From positions 1 through 37,459 of the forward strand of contig CANSAE010000012.1 of the NCBI GenBank assembly GCA_947644595.1: a stretch of 37,459 bases of DNA. The letters are read 5' to 3'. Position numbers and translations under genes: made by a program. How positions within the stretch are numbered: the stretch's first letter is position 1; the number at the start of each line of letters is the position of its first letter. The DNA is from an uncultured Clostridia bacterium (lineage in GTDB: Bacteria > Bacillota > Clostridia > Oscillospirales > Oscillospiraceae). Of this stretch, positions 1-8,694 are shown piece after piece. The notes under the pieces were generated by a model. That model made no database searches. It saw only the letters and a list, made by a program, of their open reading frames with translations, and was not told the origin of the DNA.

Positions 1-24
1 AGATACCGATACCAAAATCCTAAC

Positions 25-54
25 GAAAAACCTCCCCATACGGGGAGGTTTTTT
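25..54 (+). terminator. intrinsic terminator of a gene upstream of the window
   Basis: Stem CCTCCCC/GGGGAGG with loop atac is followed by six T. A run of A on the 5' side means it could also work on the other strand. The gene it ends lies outside the window. Confidence 0.85.
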
Positions 55-62
55 CATCGGAC

Positions 63-91
63 TTGTCACTCCGGGGGAGATATGCTATAAT
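63..91 (+). promoter_or_regulatory. sigma-A promoter for the YbjN-like pair
   Basis: TTGTCA (63-68), a 17-base spacer, and TATAAT (86-91) with an extended TGC just before the -10. It lies about 30 bases upstream of the first coding sequence. Confidence 0.8.
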
Positions 92-121
92 CACAACATC
101 ATAAACGCGTCGGAGGAAGAT

Positions 122-511
122 ATGGAACGGTTTGAGAAACTAAGGACAGCCTGTGCGGAACGTTTTGGGGAAGAGCGGATTCAGGTCATAGCGGAAAATC
201 AATTGGAAGTTTCTGTGGTCAATGATGAAGGCGAGGCAATGTTTCCGGTATATGTGGGGCTTCACAGCGAAACGGATATGGAGTTGTCCGCCATTTTGTT
301 CCAGGTGCCCGACGCGGACGGGGATGCGTTCATGGCCCACTGTAATCATTTGAATATGCAATATCCGTGGGTGAAATTTTATTTGGACTCCGGATATTTC
401 TGTGCGGGAATGGATTTGCTGCTGTACTCTGATGATGAGGAAGATGTGATGAGTATGCTCACAGCGCTATTGCAGGTGATTTGTGTGAATCTGCCGGGAC
501 TGTTGGGTTGA
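122..511 (+). CDS. YbjN-like domain protein (putative)
   Basis: A 129-residue acidic soluble protein with no signal peptide or membrane segment. It starts at an ATG seven or so bases after GGAGGA. The pattern of a hydrophobic strand, then CNHLN, an aromatic W-V-K-F-Y stretch and an acidic tail with D-D-E-E-D resembles YbjN/type III chaperone-like folds, which generally act as small protein-binding adaptors. The next gene shares the CN-x-x-N plus aromatic core, so the two look like paralogues transcribed together. The YbjN assignment rests on fold-level pattern recognition only; no partner or substrate can be read from the sequence. Confidence 0.55.
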   Translation: MERFEKLRTACAERFGEERIQVIAENQLEVSVVNDEGEAMFPVYVGLHSETDMELSAILFQVPDADGDAFMAHCNHLNMQYPWVKFYLDSGYFCAGMDLLLYSDDEEDVMSMLTALLQVICVNLPGLLG

Positions 512-525
512 GGAGGTGCGGATAT

Positions 526-936
526 ATGGTATTATATTTGAGTGATGTATTGAATGAGTGTATGTTCCGCGGCTTTACGGCGTATGAGGTCCAAGGAGAA
601 ACTTTGATGATGCTCAATGTTCCGGATGAACAGTTTCCTGGCCATATCCTGCCGGTGATGGTGGAATTTCAGGGTGAGATGCTGTCTGCCAGTGCGGTGG
701 TGGTGGAAATCGGAGAGGAAGCCTATCTTCCGGCTGTACGGCTGTGCAACCGGTTCAATCAAAGCATTCGGTGGTACAAGCACTTTGTGCAGGAGTTGGA
801 ATCCGGAAATTTTCAAGTCTGCGTGGCCAGGGACTGGGTTCTGAAGGATTTTCCGGCACGAATCTGCTTTGACCAGCTAATAGAATTTTGCCGCCATGTG
901 TATCGGGTGGAAACGGAGCTCATGACAGAGGAATAA
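526..936 (+). CDS. YbjN-like domain protein, second copy (putative)
   Basis: 136 residues starting at the ATG at 526, directly after the ribosome binding site GGAGGTG. A longer reading from TTG 481 would overlap the previous gene and lacks a binding site. The motif CNRFNQSIRW parallels CNHLNMQYPW in the preceding protein, with similar strand-strand-helix spacing before it (FQGEMLSASAVV against LHSETDMELSAI). It is therefore probably a diverged duplicate. Only 14 bases separate the two genes and one terminator follows, so they form a two-gene operon. Function unknown; a YbjN-type adaptor fold is inferred. Confidence 0.55.
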   Translation: MVLYLSDVLNECMFRGFTAYEVQGETLMMLNVPDEQFPGHILPVMVEFQGEMLSASAVVVEIGEEAYLPAVRLCNRFNQSIRWYKHFVQELESGNFQVCVARDWVLKDFPARICFDQLIEFCRHVYRVETELMTEE

Positions 937-941
937 AAAGA

Positions 942-971
942 AACCGGACGGGAACTGCCGCCCGGTTTTGC
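942..971. terminator. bidirectional intrinsic terminator
   Basis: Stem AACCGGGCGG-type (aaaccggacggg/ccgcccggttt) between two convergent genes, with A on the left and T on the right. It can serve both the YbjN-like pair and the minus-strand endonuclease-fold gene. Confidence 0.75.
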
Positions 972-972
972 T

Positions 973-2040
973 TTATGAAGAAAGTGCGGCCTCCAGAATG
1001 ACCGGGTTGTGGTCGGTGTATGTAAACTGCGCATCCAGCGTCTCCACCTTTTTTACTTCCACATTGGGGGATAAAATGAACCCATCGATGACGTAGGACT
1101 GCGTATCCGGGCTTTCCGGGTCATAGGGCTGATTCAGCAGCCGGCAGCTTGGAACAGTCAGGTCATAAGCAAACTGCCAGCCTTCCGGGAGAATATCCGA
1201 TTCCAATACACCGGGGGTCCAGAAGTCGGTATTTTTGATGGGATATGCATCCAGTGCCCCAGGGAAGGTTTGGTTGAAATCGCCGCCGGCGATGACGTAG
1301 TTGCCTTTTTCGTACTCCGCTGTGAGAAATTCCATGAGCATTTTCGTCTGGATGATTTTGCCCTCACCGTCGTCATAGGCCTCCAGATGGAGGTTCACCA
1401 GTACCAATTGCTTGTCACTGTTCTCCAGTGGTACATAGCTCACCAGCAGGCAGCGCTTGAGATTCGCCGTGGATACTGGCCACTTGAATGGGCAGGGCAG
1501 GGCGATGCGCTCCGCCCGGTCGATGGTGAAGCCGCTCAGAGTCTGTACGCCGCTGTGTACCTTGCCGATGGGCGGCCAGGGATAGGGCACGAAATCGCAG
1601 GAATAGTTCAGGGCGCTGGTTGTGAAGAAAAGACGCTCCAATTGGGTTTGATAAGCGACACCCTGCTCCATCTTGTAAGTACGGGTGGAGTCCCGGTCGA
1701 CTTCCTGCAACAGACAGATGTCTGCATTTTGTTCCTGCAAGATGCTCAGGATTCCGCCCACATTTTCCAATACTTGGGACTGTTTTGGCTTCACGCCGGT
1801 GCCGCCGTCCATGAAGAAGTCCGATTCCTTCCCCAGTCCGCCGTACCCGGTGTTCAGGGAAACGATTTTTAAAGGATCCCCTACGGCGGGAGCGCTTTTT
1901 TCCTTAAATCCGGAAACAGACACCACTTCCACTGCCTCCGGCTTGTACTCCGTCACCGTTAGCCACAGTAGCAGCCCGATGACTGCCAGCAGCAGAATGC
2001 CAATGACTATGCCGACGATTTTCAAACTCTTTTTCGCCAT
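973..2040 (-). CDS. membrane-anchored endonuclease/exonuclease/phosphatase-fold protein
   Basis: 355 residues from ATG 2040, preceded by GGAGTGATC; an upstream extension in frame lacks a ribosome binding site. One N-terminal membrane helix (residues about 6-27) leaves the rest outside the cytoplasm. The EEP-superfamily catalytic series is intact: N63 in SLNTG, E113 in LLQEVDRD, D and N in GGDFNQT, and D-H in TDHNP near the C terminus. A metal-dependent phosphodiesterase or phosphatase activity is therefore expected. Relatives include DNase I, sphingomyelinases and inositol phosphatases, and the substrate cannot be told here. The gene lies 4 bases after trmO and is presumably co-transcribed with it. 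Confidence 0.85.
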   Translation of the reverse strand: MAKKSLKIVGIVIGILLLAVIGLLLWLTVTEYKPEAVEVVSVSGFKEKSAPAVGDPLKIVSLNTGYGGLGKESDFFMDGGTGVKPKQSQVLENVGGILSILQEQNADICLLQEVDRDSTRTYKMEQGVAYQTQLERLFFTTSALNYSCDFVPYPWPPIGKVHSGVQTLSGFTIDRAERIALPCPFKWPVSTANLKRCLLVSYVPLENSDKQLVLVNLHLEAYDDGEGKIIQTKMLMEFLTAEYEKGNYVIAGGDFNQTFPGALDAYPIKNTDFWTPGVLESDILPEGWQFAYDLTVPSCRLLNQPYDPESPDTQSYVIDGFILSPNVEVKKVETLDAQFTYTDHNPVILEAALSS

Positions 2041-2044
2041 CTGA

Positions 2045-2746
2045 TCACTCCAATTTCTCAATCTCGCATACTGTGATGACCCCATCTTTCACTCGAAACC
2101 GCACGTCCATGTCCAAAAAGTTAAACCCATACACCCGTTCCGGGTCATCCTGATAAGACGGCCGGGGGTCCTGCCGCAAAATTCCGAACAGAGCATTCCG
2201 CTTTTCCTGTGGGATCATAGAGAGCCACCGCTCCGGGAATACCACGTCCAGCCCATAGTCTGTAAATTCTTCTGCAAAGCCGCCCATGGCGTCCGGGTGG
2301 CTGTCCGTAAAGGGTAAATAGGGCTTTATATCATAAATAGGAGTGCCGTCCATGAGGTCTGCCCCGGAGACATGCAGCACAGGCCCCATCTTTTCATCCG
2401 CCACCAGCTTTTCAAGCTTCACCGATGAAAGCCCCAACGCATTGGGACGATAGGGGGAACGGGTAGCAAAAACGCCCATACGTTTATTCCCGCCAAGACG
2501 AGGCGGCTTTACAGTGCTGGCCCAAGTGTCCCGCTTGTTTTCGGAAAAGCCCCAGATAAGCCACAGGTGGGAATAACCTTCCATCCCGCGGAATGCTACA
2601 GGGTCCCGATATCGGGGCAGAAAAACGATTTTTGCATCCAGATCCGGAACCAAACCGGACTGACGGGGAACACCGAATTTTGTCGGTAGATCTGTATGGA
2701 TATGTGCGATGGGGTGAATGGAATAGATTTGGTCGGAATATGTCAT
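2045..2746 (-). CDS. trmO: tRNA (N6-threonylcarbamoyladenosine(37)-N6)-methyltransferase TrmO
   Basis: 233 residues, matching the usual TrmO/TsaA (YaeB) length. The family signature is plain: GVPRQSGL near residue 27, GYSHLWLIWGF, and the highly conserved RSPYRPNALGLS segment. TrmO uses S-adenosylmethionine to methylate t6A37 in the anticodon loop of threonine tRNAs, using a small beta-barrel fold unlike Rossmann methyltransferases. I place the start at ATG 2746, seven bases after GCGAGG; the frame stays open further upstream (to 2800) but without a ribosome binding site. First gene of a two-gene operon with the EEP-fold protein. Confidence 0.93.
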   Translation of the reverse strand: MTYSDQIYSIHPIAHIHTDLPTKFGVPRQSGLVPDLDAKIVFLPRYRDPVAFRGMEGYSHLWLIWGFSENKRDTWASTVKPPRLGGNKRMGVFATRSPYRPNALGLSSVKLEKLVADEKMGPVLHVSGADLMDGTPIYDIKPYLPFTDSHPDAMGGFAEEFTDYGLDVVFPERWLSMIPQEKRNALFGILRQDPRPSYQDDPERVYGFNFLDMDVRFRVKDGVITVCEIEKLE

Positions 2747-2906
2747 CACGAACCTCGCAAAGTTTTGATGCTTCCATTGTACCGGGAAAGCATCTGCCAA
2801 GCAATGTTTTTTTCGGAAATTTACAATTTATTCCTATTTCCGCTGAAATTTGTGGTATAGTAATGATACAATGAGACAAAACATATAGAAAAGTTAGGAG
2901 AATACC

Positions 2907-4601
2907 ATGAAATTAGAACGCAAACCGGTCCGCGGCGCTGTAGTTGCAACGGTTGTCACCTTGGTGCTGGGATTTTTGTATTTCTACTTTGCCCTACCTG
3001 CGATCAATATTCATAACATTGATGCCTATATTTTCGCCGGAGTCCTGCTCATCATATGGTGCAGCTTGTATGCCATGTTTTCTCACAGCGTCAAACGTAC
3101 AGGTCCAAGAACGCCAAAGGATTTTTTTGATGTGGACGAGAACGGCGATGTAATCCGTAAGCCGTATAAAAATAAGGAGCAGAGGCTGGCGATTTTTTCC
3201 ATGAAGGTGCCGCTGGCCATTTTGTGCCTGATGGTGGCTGTGGTGGTTATCGGCATCGTTGTGGGCTTGCCGATTTTCAGAGCGAAGTCTTACAGCGCGC
3301 TGCTCAATGCAGAGACCAGCGATTTTACAACGGATATTGCCGAAATTTCCTATAATCAGATCCCTATGCTGGACAAGGACGCGGCACAGGTCCTGGCAGA
3401 CCGTAAGCTGGGCGAACTGTCGGATTTGGTCAGCCAGTTTGAGGTAGCAAATGGCACCACACAGATCAATTACCAGAACCAGCCTGTGCGGGTAACGTAT
3501 CTGAACTACGGGGATGTGTTCAAATGGCTCGGGAATGTGTCAAAAGGCATCCCGGCCTATATCGTCATTGATATGGTAAGTCAGGAGGTTACGGTGCAGC
3601 GGATGGAAAACGGCATCCGTTACTCACCGTCGGAATACTTCTTCCGGGATATCAACCGGCACCTGCGTTTCCAGTATCCCACGAAGATGTTCAGTGATGT
3701 GAACTTTGAAATTGACGAAGAAGGACATCCCTGGTGGGTTGCAACGGTGGTGACTAAGACCATTGGTCTGTTCGGCGGAGAGGATGTAGTCGGGGCGGTC
3801 CTGGTGGATGCGGTTACCGGGGAAAGTACCTATTATGATGTGGGCGATGTACCGGAATGGGTGGACCGGGTCTATACTGCGGAGCTGCTTATGCAGCAAT
3901 ATGATTACTACGGTTCTTATCACAATGGTTTTTTGAACTCCATTTTCGGCCAGCGGGAAGTGACCAAGACTACACGGGGGTATAATTACATTGCGTTGAA
4001 CGACGATGTGTGGATGTATACGGGCGTCACCTCCGTGACTGGTGACGAGTCCAATGTGGGCTTTTTATTGGTGAACCAGCGCACGAAAGATTCCAAGTTT
4101 TATTCCATTGCCGGTGCGGAGGAATACTCCGCCATGAACAGTGCCAAGGGCGCGGTGCAGCAGTTCGGTTACCAAGCGACTTTCCCGCTGTTGCTGAACA
4201 TTTCCGGCCAGCCCACTTACTTCATGGCCCTGAAAGACGCATCCCAGCTGGTGAAAATGTACGCCATGGTGAATGTCCAGCAGTACCAGGTGGTGGCTAC
4301 GGGCAGCACCTTGGCACAGTGTGAAAAAAATTATCTGGACCTTCTGGCGCAGAATCAGATTTATGTGACCCCCAGCATCACCGGAGAGAATTTCGCCGGA
4401 ACAATCGCTGATATCCGCAGTGCGGTCATTGACGGCAACACCCATTATTATCTGCGGCTGGAGGGGAATGACTGGTATTATACGATCAGTATATCCGATG
4501 CCCCGCTGTGCGCCGTTTTAAACGTAGGTGACCGGGTGACGTTGGAAGCTTACGGTGAGGGAGAGCTTCGCAGCGCCTATTCCGTGACCCGCGCAGATTA
4601 A
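2907..4601 (+). CDS. unknown membrane-anchored protein with large extracytoplasmic domain
   Basis: 564 residues; ATG follows AAGTTAGGAGAATACC. Three hydrophobic helices lie near the N terminus (about residues 9-32, 36-56 and 98-120), the third being the anchor. About 430 residues follow with alternating strand-like segments and two similar blocks (V-x-Y-L-N-Y-G-D-V and later I-A-L-N-D-D-V-W-M-Y-T-G). A compact C-terminal beta domain resembles an OB-type barrel (Y-Y-L-R-L-E-G-N-D-W-Y-Y, then V-G-D-R-V-T-L-E). I do not recognise the family and see no catalytic motif. It is a single-gene unit closed by a strong terminator. Confidence 0.85.
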   Translation: MKLERKPVRGAVVATVVTLVLGFLYFYFALPAINIHNIDAYIFAGVLLIIWCSLYAMFSHSVKRTGPRTPKDFFDVDENGDVIRKPYKNKEQRLAIFSMKVPLAILCLMVAVVVIGIVVGLPIFRAKSYSALLNAETSDFTTDIAEISYNQIPMLDKDAAQVLADRKLGELSDLVSQFEVANGTTQINYQNQPVRVTYLNYGDVFKWLGNVSKGIPAYIVIDMVSQEVTVQRMENGIRYSPSEYFFRDINRHLRFQYPTKMFSDVNFEIDEEGHPWWVATVVTKTIGLFGGEDVVGAVLVDAVTGESTYYDVGDVPEWVDRVYTAELLMQQYDYYGSYHNGFLNSIFGQREVTKTTRGYNYIALNDDVWMYTGVTSVTGDESNVGFLLVNQRTKDSKFYSIAGAEEYSAMNSAKGAVQQFGYQATFPLLLNISGQPTYFMALKDASQLVKMYAMVNVQQYQVVATGSTLAQCEKNYLDLLAQNQIYVTPSITGENFAGTIADIRSAVIDGNTHYYLRLEGNDWYYTISISDAPLCAVLNVGDRVTLEAYGEGELRSAYSVTRAD

Positions 4602-4624
4602 ATGAAAACCCGTTGAAAAATTGT

Positions 4625-4660
4625 CCTCCCACACGTATATGTCGTGTGGGAGGCTTTTTT
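4625..4660 (+). terminator. intrinsic terminator
   Basis: A 10-bp perfect stem CCTCCCACAC/GTGTGGGAGG with a 9-base loop, followed by six T. It ends the unknown membrane protein gene. Confidence 0.9.
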
Positions 4661-4671
4661 CGTTTTCCCCT

Positions 4672-4700
4672 TTGCATTTGGGGGGAATTTTTGATATAAT
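4672..4700 (+). promoter_or_regulatory. sigma-A promoter of the hybrid kinase gene
   Basis: TTGCAT (4672-4677), 17-base spacer, TATAAT (4695-4700); start codon 67 bases downstream. Confidence 0.8.
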
Positions 4701-4766
4701 GGCAAACAACAAGATTTTCCATAAAGTATCAGCGGAACGGAAAAGCGTCGTGAGGCAGGAAGAGGG

Positions 4767-6896
4767 GTGAACAGATTGCCCAATGACAGAAAGCAGATTG
4801 AGTTTATGATATCCATGCTGAATGCGGCCAGGGGCGGCGATGGACAAATGGCCATGGAGCAGCTTACGGAAGCCCAGCGGGTCCAATTGGCGGAAACGGT
4901 CCTGCAAATTACGAATATGATGCCCGGAGGCTTTTTCGTTTACCGAGCCAGCGGCGGAGAAGAACTGCTGTATGCCAACAAGGCCCTGCTGCGCCTGTTC
5001 AATTGCGAGACCATGGCGGAGCTCCGGGAGCATACGGGGAACTCTTTCCGGGGCATCGTCCATCCAGAGGACGTGGATGCGGTGGAAAAGAGCATCTGGG
5101 AACAGATCGCGAAGAGCCAGTATGATTTGGACTATGTGGAATACCGTATTATCCAAAAGGGAGGAGAAATTCGTTGGGTGGAAGATTACGGGCATTTTGT
5201 CCATAGTGAGATACTGGGGGATGTATTTTGCGTTTTTGTGGGAGATGCCACAGAGAAGTATCAGCGCCGTATGGAACAATTGGAAAGCATCAGCCGGGAA
5301 AGACTGCGGCATTTGGAGGTCATTGAGGGCCTGAGTATGGATTATACATCCATTTTCTATGTAGACTTGGATAACAATCATCTTCAGGCTTATCGTATCG
5401 GCCCCCGAATTCAGGGCCAATTTCCCAACGGCCGGCAAAGCTGTGCGTTTGAGGGCTTTGCGGAGGAATATATTGCTTCCTGGGTCCATCCCGAGGACCG
5501 GGAGGCAATCTCCCGGGCACTGGATGTAGCGGCGCTTCGCGAGAAGCTCAGTCGGGAAAAATATTTTCACGTCAACTACCGGATCATGATTGGTGAGCGG
5601 GTAGAATATTTGCGGATGCAGGTGGTCAGCGTCAGTGAGGATGGCAGGACCTCTCAGCTTATCATTGGCATGCGCAGCGTGGATGACGAGATTCGTAAGG
5701 GAATGCGTCAGCGGGAGACCTTGGAAGATGCGCTAAAGCGTGCCGGTACTGCGGCTACCATGAAGGAAACCTTCTTGGCGAATATGTCCCATGATATGCG
5801 AACGCCCTTAAACGCTATTATGGGCTTTGCGGCCCTCGGCCGCAAGCATATCGACGATACGGAAAAACTGGATGGCTACTTGGCTCAGATCGAAGCATCC
5901 GGCGGACAGCTTTTGCAGCTTATCAACGATGTACTGGACTTATCCAGGGTGGAATCCGGCGGGGGAAACGTTATGGAAGTGCCCTGCAATCTTCTGAAGA
6001 TCGTGGAAGATATTCAATTTTCCGCACTGCCCCGGGCCATGGAGAAACGACAACAGCTTACCACGGATGTGTCCGAGCTGCGCCACAGCGCGGTCTGCTG
6101 CGACGGCACACGTTTGGTGAATATGATGCTCCGATTGGTGTTTAACGCCGTGAATTTCACGCCCCCGGGCGGAAAGATCACGATCACAGTGAAAGAGTTA
6201 GAGGTTGCCCCACAAGGCTTTGGGAAATACCAGTTCATCGTGGCGGATACAGGAAAAGGGATTGAGGCGGACTTCTTAACGCAGTTGTTTGAACCCTTTG
6301 AGCGGGAGCGGAATACCACACAAAGCGGCGTTCCAGGCACGGGACTGGGCCTGACTATTGCCAAGAGCATTGTGGATATGATGGGCGGCACCATCCAAGT
6401 GGAAAGCACGGTGGGAGAGGGCAGCTGCTTCACGGTGACCGTGATGTTTCGCCTGCAGAATGGCGGCGAGACGAAGGAAGTGCGGACCGTTGATATAACG
6501 GCGCTTGAAGGCAGAACGGTTCTGGTGGTGGAGGATAACCAACTGAATTTGGAGATTGCTTCAGCACTGCTGGAGGACATGGGCTTTAGGACAGATGCTG
6601 CGGAAAACGGCTTGGTAGCGGTGGAGAAGGTGAAGGCTTCCGCACTGGAGGAATATGCCCTGATTTTGATGGATATTCAGATGCCGGTGATGGACGGTTA
6701 TCAGGCGGCCCAGGCCATCCGGGCCTTGCCAGACCCGGTGAAAGCGTCCATTCCCATCATTGCCGTGTCGGCAAATACCTTTGAGGAGAATATGCGAAAA
6801 TCCATGGAAAGCGGTATGAATGCCCATTTGCCTAAGCCCATTGACTTGGAGGATCTGACACAGACCATCGGCGCAATTTTGGAATCAAGTTTATAA
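4767..6896 (+). CDS. hybrid sensor histidine kinase (PAS-PAS-HisKA-HATPase-receiver)
   Basis: 709 residues from a GTG start after AGGAAGAGG. There are no membrane helices, so this is a cytoplasmic sensor. Order: a PAS domain (about 40-155, with a W-V-E-D-Y-G-H-F PAC-like end), a second PAS-like region (about 190-320), HisKA with the phospho-acceptor H342 in NMSHDMRTPLN, HATPase_c (N-x-V-N-F-T-P-P box, DTGKGI, then GTGLGL), and a C-terminal receiver with phospho-acceptor D636 in LMDIQMPVMDG and conserved lysine in HLPKPI. Such kinases phosphorylate themselves and then their own receiver. No DNA-binding output or partner regulator lies next to it, so the target is unknown. Monocistronic, with its own promoter and terminator. 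Confidence 0.93.
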   Translation: MNRLPNDRKQIEFMISMLNAARGGDGQMAMEQLTEAQRVQLAETVLQITNMMPGGFFVYRASGGEELLYANKALLRLFNCETMAELREHTGNSFRGIVHPEDVDAVEKSIWEQIAKSQYDLDYVEYRIIQKGGEIRWVEDYGHFVHSEILGDVFCVFVGDATEKYQRRMEQLESISRERLRHLEVIEGLSMDYTSIFYVDLDNNHLQAYRIGPRIQGQFPNGRQSCAFEGFAEEYIASWVHPEDREAISRALDVAALREKLSREKYFHVNYRIMIGERVEYLRMQVVSVSEDGRTSQLIIGMRSVDDEIRKGMRQRETLEDALKRAGTAATMKETFLANMSHDMRTPLNAIMGFAALGRKHIDDTEKLDGYLAQIEASGGQLLQLINDVLDLSRVESGGGNVMEVPCNLLKIVEDIQFSALPRAMEKRQQLTTDVSELRHSAVCCDGTRLVNMMLRLVFNAVNFTPPGGKITITVKELEVAPQGFGKYQFIVADTGKGIEADFLTQLFEPFERERNTTQSGVPGTGLGLTIAKSIVDMMGGTIQVESTVGEGSCFTVTVMFRLQNGGETKEVRTVDITALEGRTVLVVEDNQLNLEIASALLEDMGFRTDAAENGLVAVEKVKASALEEYALILMDIQMPVMDGYQAAQAIRALPDPVKASIPIIAVSANTFEENMRKSMESGMNAHLPKPIDLEDLTQTIGAILESSL

Positions 6897-6901
6897 TATG
6901 A

Positions 6902-6936
6902 AAAAACCGGCACAGCCATTGGCTGTGCCGGTTTTT
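6902..6936 (+). terminator. intrinsic terminator of hybrid kinase gene
   Basis: A 14-bp stem AAACCGGCACAGCC/GGCTGTGCCGGTTT with T tail and A-rich 5' flank. It can also act on the minus strand for rsmI, whose stop codon is 72 bases away. Confidence 0.88.
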
Positions 6937-7007
6937 CAACTCTATGACACAGATTTGGGCAAAAACTGCCCTGAATACGTCGATAAGTTAGGGATTTGTA
7001 GGCGTTA

Positions 7008-7841
7008 TTAGAGTCCTTGCTCCAATGCAAGGTCGTATAGCTCGTTTTTTGAGAAACCTGTGTCTGCCGATGCCAGCTTACAGGATTCCTTCAGGGACCG
7101 ATTCTCGGCCCGGTAACAGATCACCCGCTCCATAGCCTGTTCCAAGGTCATAACCGGCGCGCTTTGCTCCGGTGCGCCGCCTACGATCAGAACAAACTCT
7201 CCTTTTGGCGGAGTTTCCCGGAAATGCACAGCAGCGCCGGACAATGTGGAGCGCAGGGTCTCCTCATGCAGCTTCGTCAATTCCCGTGCGACCGTGACAG
7301 GCCGGTCACCCAGTACAGTGAGCATATCCTCTATTGTGCGCAGCAACTTATGAGGGGCCTCATAAAAAATCATGGTACGGGATTCATTTTTTAAACTTTC
7401 CAGATGAGCTGTCCGGCTTTTTTTATTCACAGAGAGAAACCCTTCAAAGCAGAACCGGCCCGTAGGCAAACCGGACACTGCCAATGCGGACACCACCGCA
7501 CTGGGGCCGGGAATCACAAATACGTCCACATGGTGCCGGGCGCACAGCGCCACCAGCTCCTCACCCGGATCGCTGATTGCAGGCATTCCCGCATCTGTTA
7601 CCAAGGCACAGGTCTCACCGGACAAGATACGGGCCAGTATTTTCTCTCCGCTGGCGAATTTATTGTGTTCATAATAGCTTACCAGAGGTTTGTGGATGTC
7701 AAAATGATTCAGTAGTTTCAAAGTTACACGGGTATCCTCCGCGGCGATGAAATCCACAGCTTTCAGGGTCTCAAGGCCTCTGGGGGAGAAATCCCCCAGA
7801 TTTCCGATAGGGGTTCCTACTAGGTATAATGCTCCACTCAT
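7008..7841 (-). CDS. rsmI: 16S rRNA (cytidine(1402)-2'-O)-methyltransferase RsmI
   Basis: 277 residues from ATG 7841 after AGAGGT. Hallmarks of RsmI, a tetrapyrrole-methylase-fold enzyme, are LYLVGTPIGNLGD at the N terminus, AAEDTRVTLKLLNHF, ALVTDAGMPAISDPG, the VIPGPSAVVSALAVSGLP loop, and FYEAPHKL. It methylates the 2'-O of C1402 in the decoding centre of 16S rRNA, using S-adenosylmethionine. One base separates it from the upstream tRNA methyltransferase gene, and its ribosome binding site lies inside that gene's end, so the two are translationally linked. The pairing of these two RNA methylases is common in Firmicutes. Confidence 0.95.
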   Translation of the reverse strand: MSGALYLVGTPIGNLGDFSPRGLETLKAVDFIAAEDTRVTLKLLNHFDIHKPLVSYYEHNKFASGEKILARILSGETCALVTDAGMPAISDPGEELVALCARHHVDVFVIPGPSAVVSALAVSGLPTGRFCFEGFLSVNKKSRTAHLESLKNESRTMIFYEAPHKLLRTIEDMLTVLGDRPVTVARELTKLHEETLRSTLSGAAVHFRETPPKGEFVLIVGGAPEQSAPVMTLEQAMERVICYRAENRSLKESCKLASADTGFSKNELYDLALEQGL

Positions 7842-7842
7842 A

Positions 7843-8556
7843 TCAAATACCTCTATGATAAATTCTTTGGATTTCCGGGGAGGCGGCGCCGTCAATGCCG
7901 GACAAAATTAACGGGGCTTCCACGATAAGGCCGGGTTTTCCTCCCCGTCTGGCTTCAGCCAAGACCAAATTGGGCGCGCTTTCCGGCCGATACTGCACCA
8001 TGCGCAGCCGTTTTGGCTCCATGCCAGATTGGGTCAGGGTGCAAAAAAGCTCACTTAGCCGCTCGGGGCGATGTACCAGTGCGAATGACCCGCCCCATTT
8101 GAGCAAATAGCCGGCCGCCTGACAGAGTTCACTCAAGGTGCAGTTTCGTTCTTCCCGGGCAGCGGCCCGGGCATCATTCGGTGCGGAATAGCCGCTTCCG
8201 GCAGGGAAATACGGCGGGTTGGATACGATCAGGTCGAAACTTCCCGCTTCATAGAAACTACGATATTGCCGCAGATCTCCCGTACAAATACAGGCCGGAT
8301 CATGCCCGTTCGCAGTCATATTTTTTCGACAGACCGCTATGCTTTCCGGCAGAATATCGATGCCGCAGACGTTGGCCGTTGGTGCTTTGTCTGCCAAGAG
8401 GACTGTCAGCACACCCGCTCCGCAGCCCAAATCTAAAATACGTTTTGCCCGGATGGGATTGGCAAAATCTGCCAGAAGAACAGAATCTGTGCATAAAGGA
8501 AAGGCTTCTGAATCTTGTAAAAACCGGGGACCTCCGGGCCAAAGCTCATCAAACAT
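7843..8556 (-). CDS. tRNA1(Val) (adenine(37)-N6)-methyltransferase family protein
   Basis: 237 residues from ATG 8556; an in-frame extension to 8595 has no ribosome binding site. A class I methyltransferase: S-adenosylmethionine motif DLGCGAGVL near residue 39, and the catalytic NPPY within SNPPYFPAGSG that marks amino (N6-adenine or similar) methylation. The N-terminal FPLCTDSVLLADF segment is typical of the TrmN6/YabB group that modifies A37 of tRNA1(Val). Co-transcribed with rsmI. The exact base modified is inferred from family membership. Confidence 0.88.
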   Translation of the reverse strand: MFDELWPGGPRFLQDSEAFPLCTDSVLLADFANPIRAKRILDLGCGAGVLTVLLADKAPTANVCGIDILPESIAVCRKNMTANGHDPACICTGDLRQYRSFYEAGSFDLIVSNPPYFPAGSGYSAPNDARAAAREERNCTLSELCQAAGYLLKWGGSFALVHRPERLSELFCTLTQSGMEPKRLRMVQYRPESAPNLVLAEARRGGKPGLIVEAPLILSGIDGAASPEIQRIYHRGI

Positions 8557-8694
8557 GGTAATCTCTTTCCATACAGTGATATCACATTTTACCATACAAA
8601 ATCAGAAATTACTATGGGTTCGTCCGGTTTCGTGCATTTTATTTTGAAAGTTGTGACATAATCAGTCTGTATTATTTTCAGAAGGGGTTTTCCA

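Noticed and set aside
4518..5570. Minus-strand open frame of 350 codons over the hybrid kinase
   Set aside because: Overlaps the strong promoter, the terminator and the PAS domain coding; no start signal.
8600..8694. CtsR operator or consensus promoter before clpC
   Set aside because: No tandem GTCAAA-type heptads were found; possible -35/-10 boxes (TTGAAA, TATTAT) have poor spacing.
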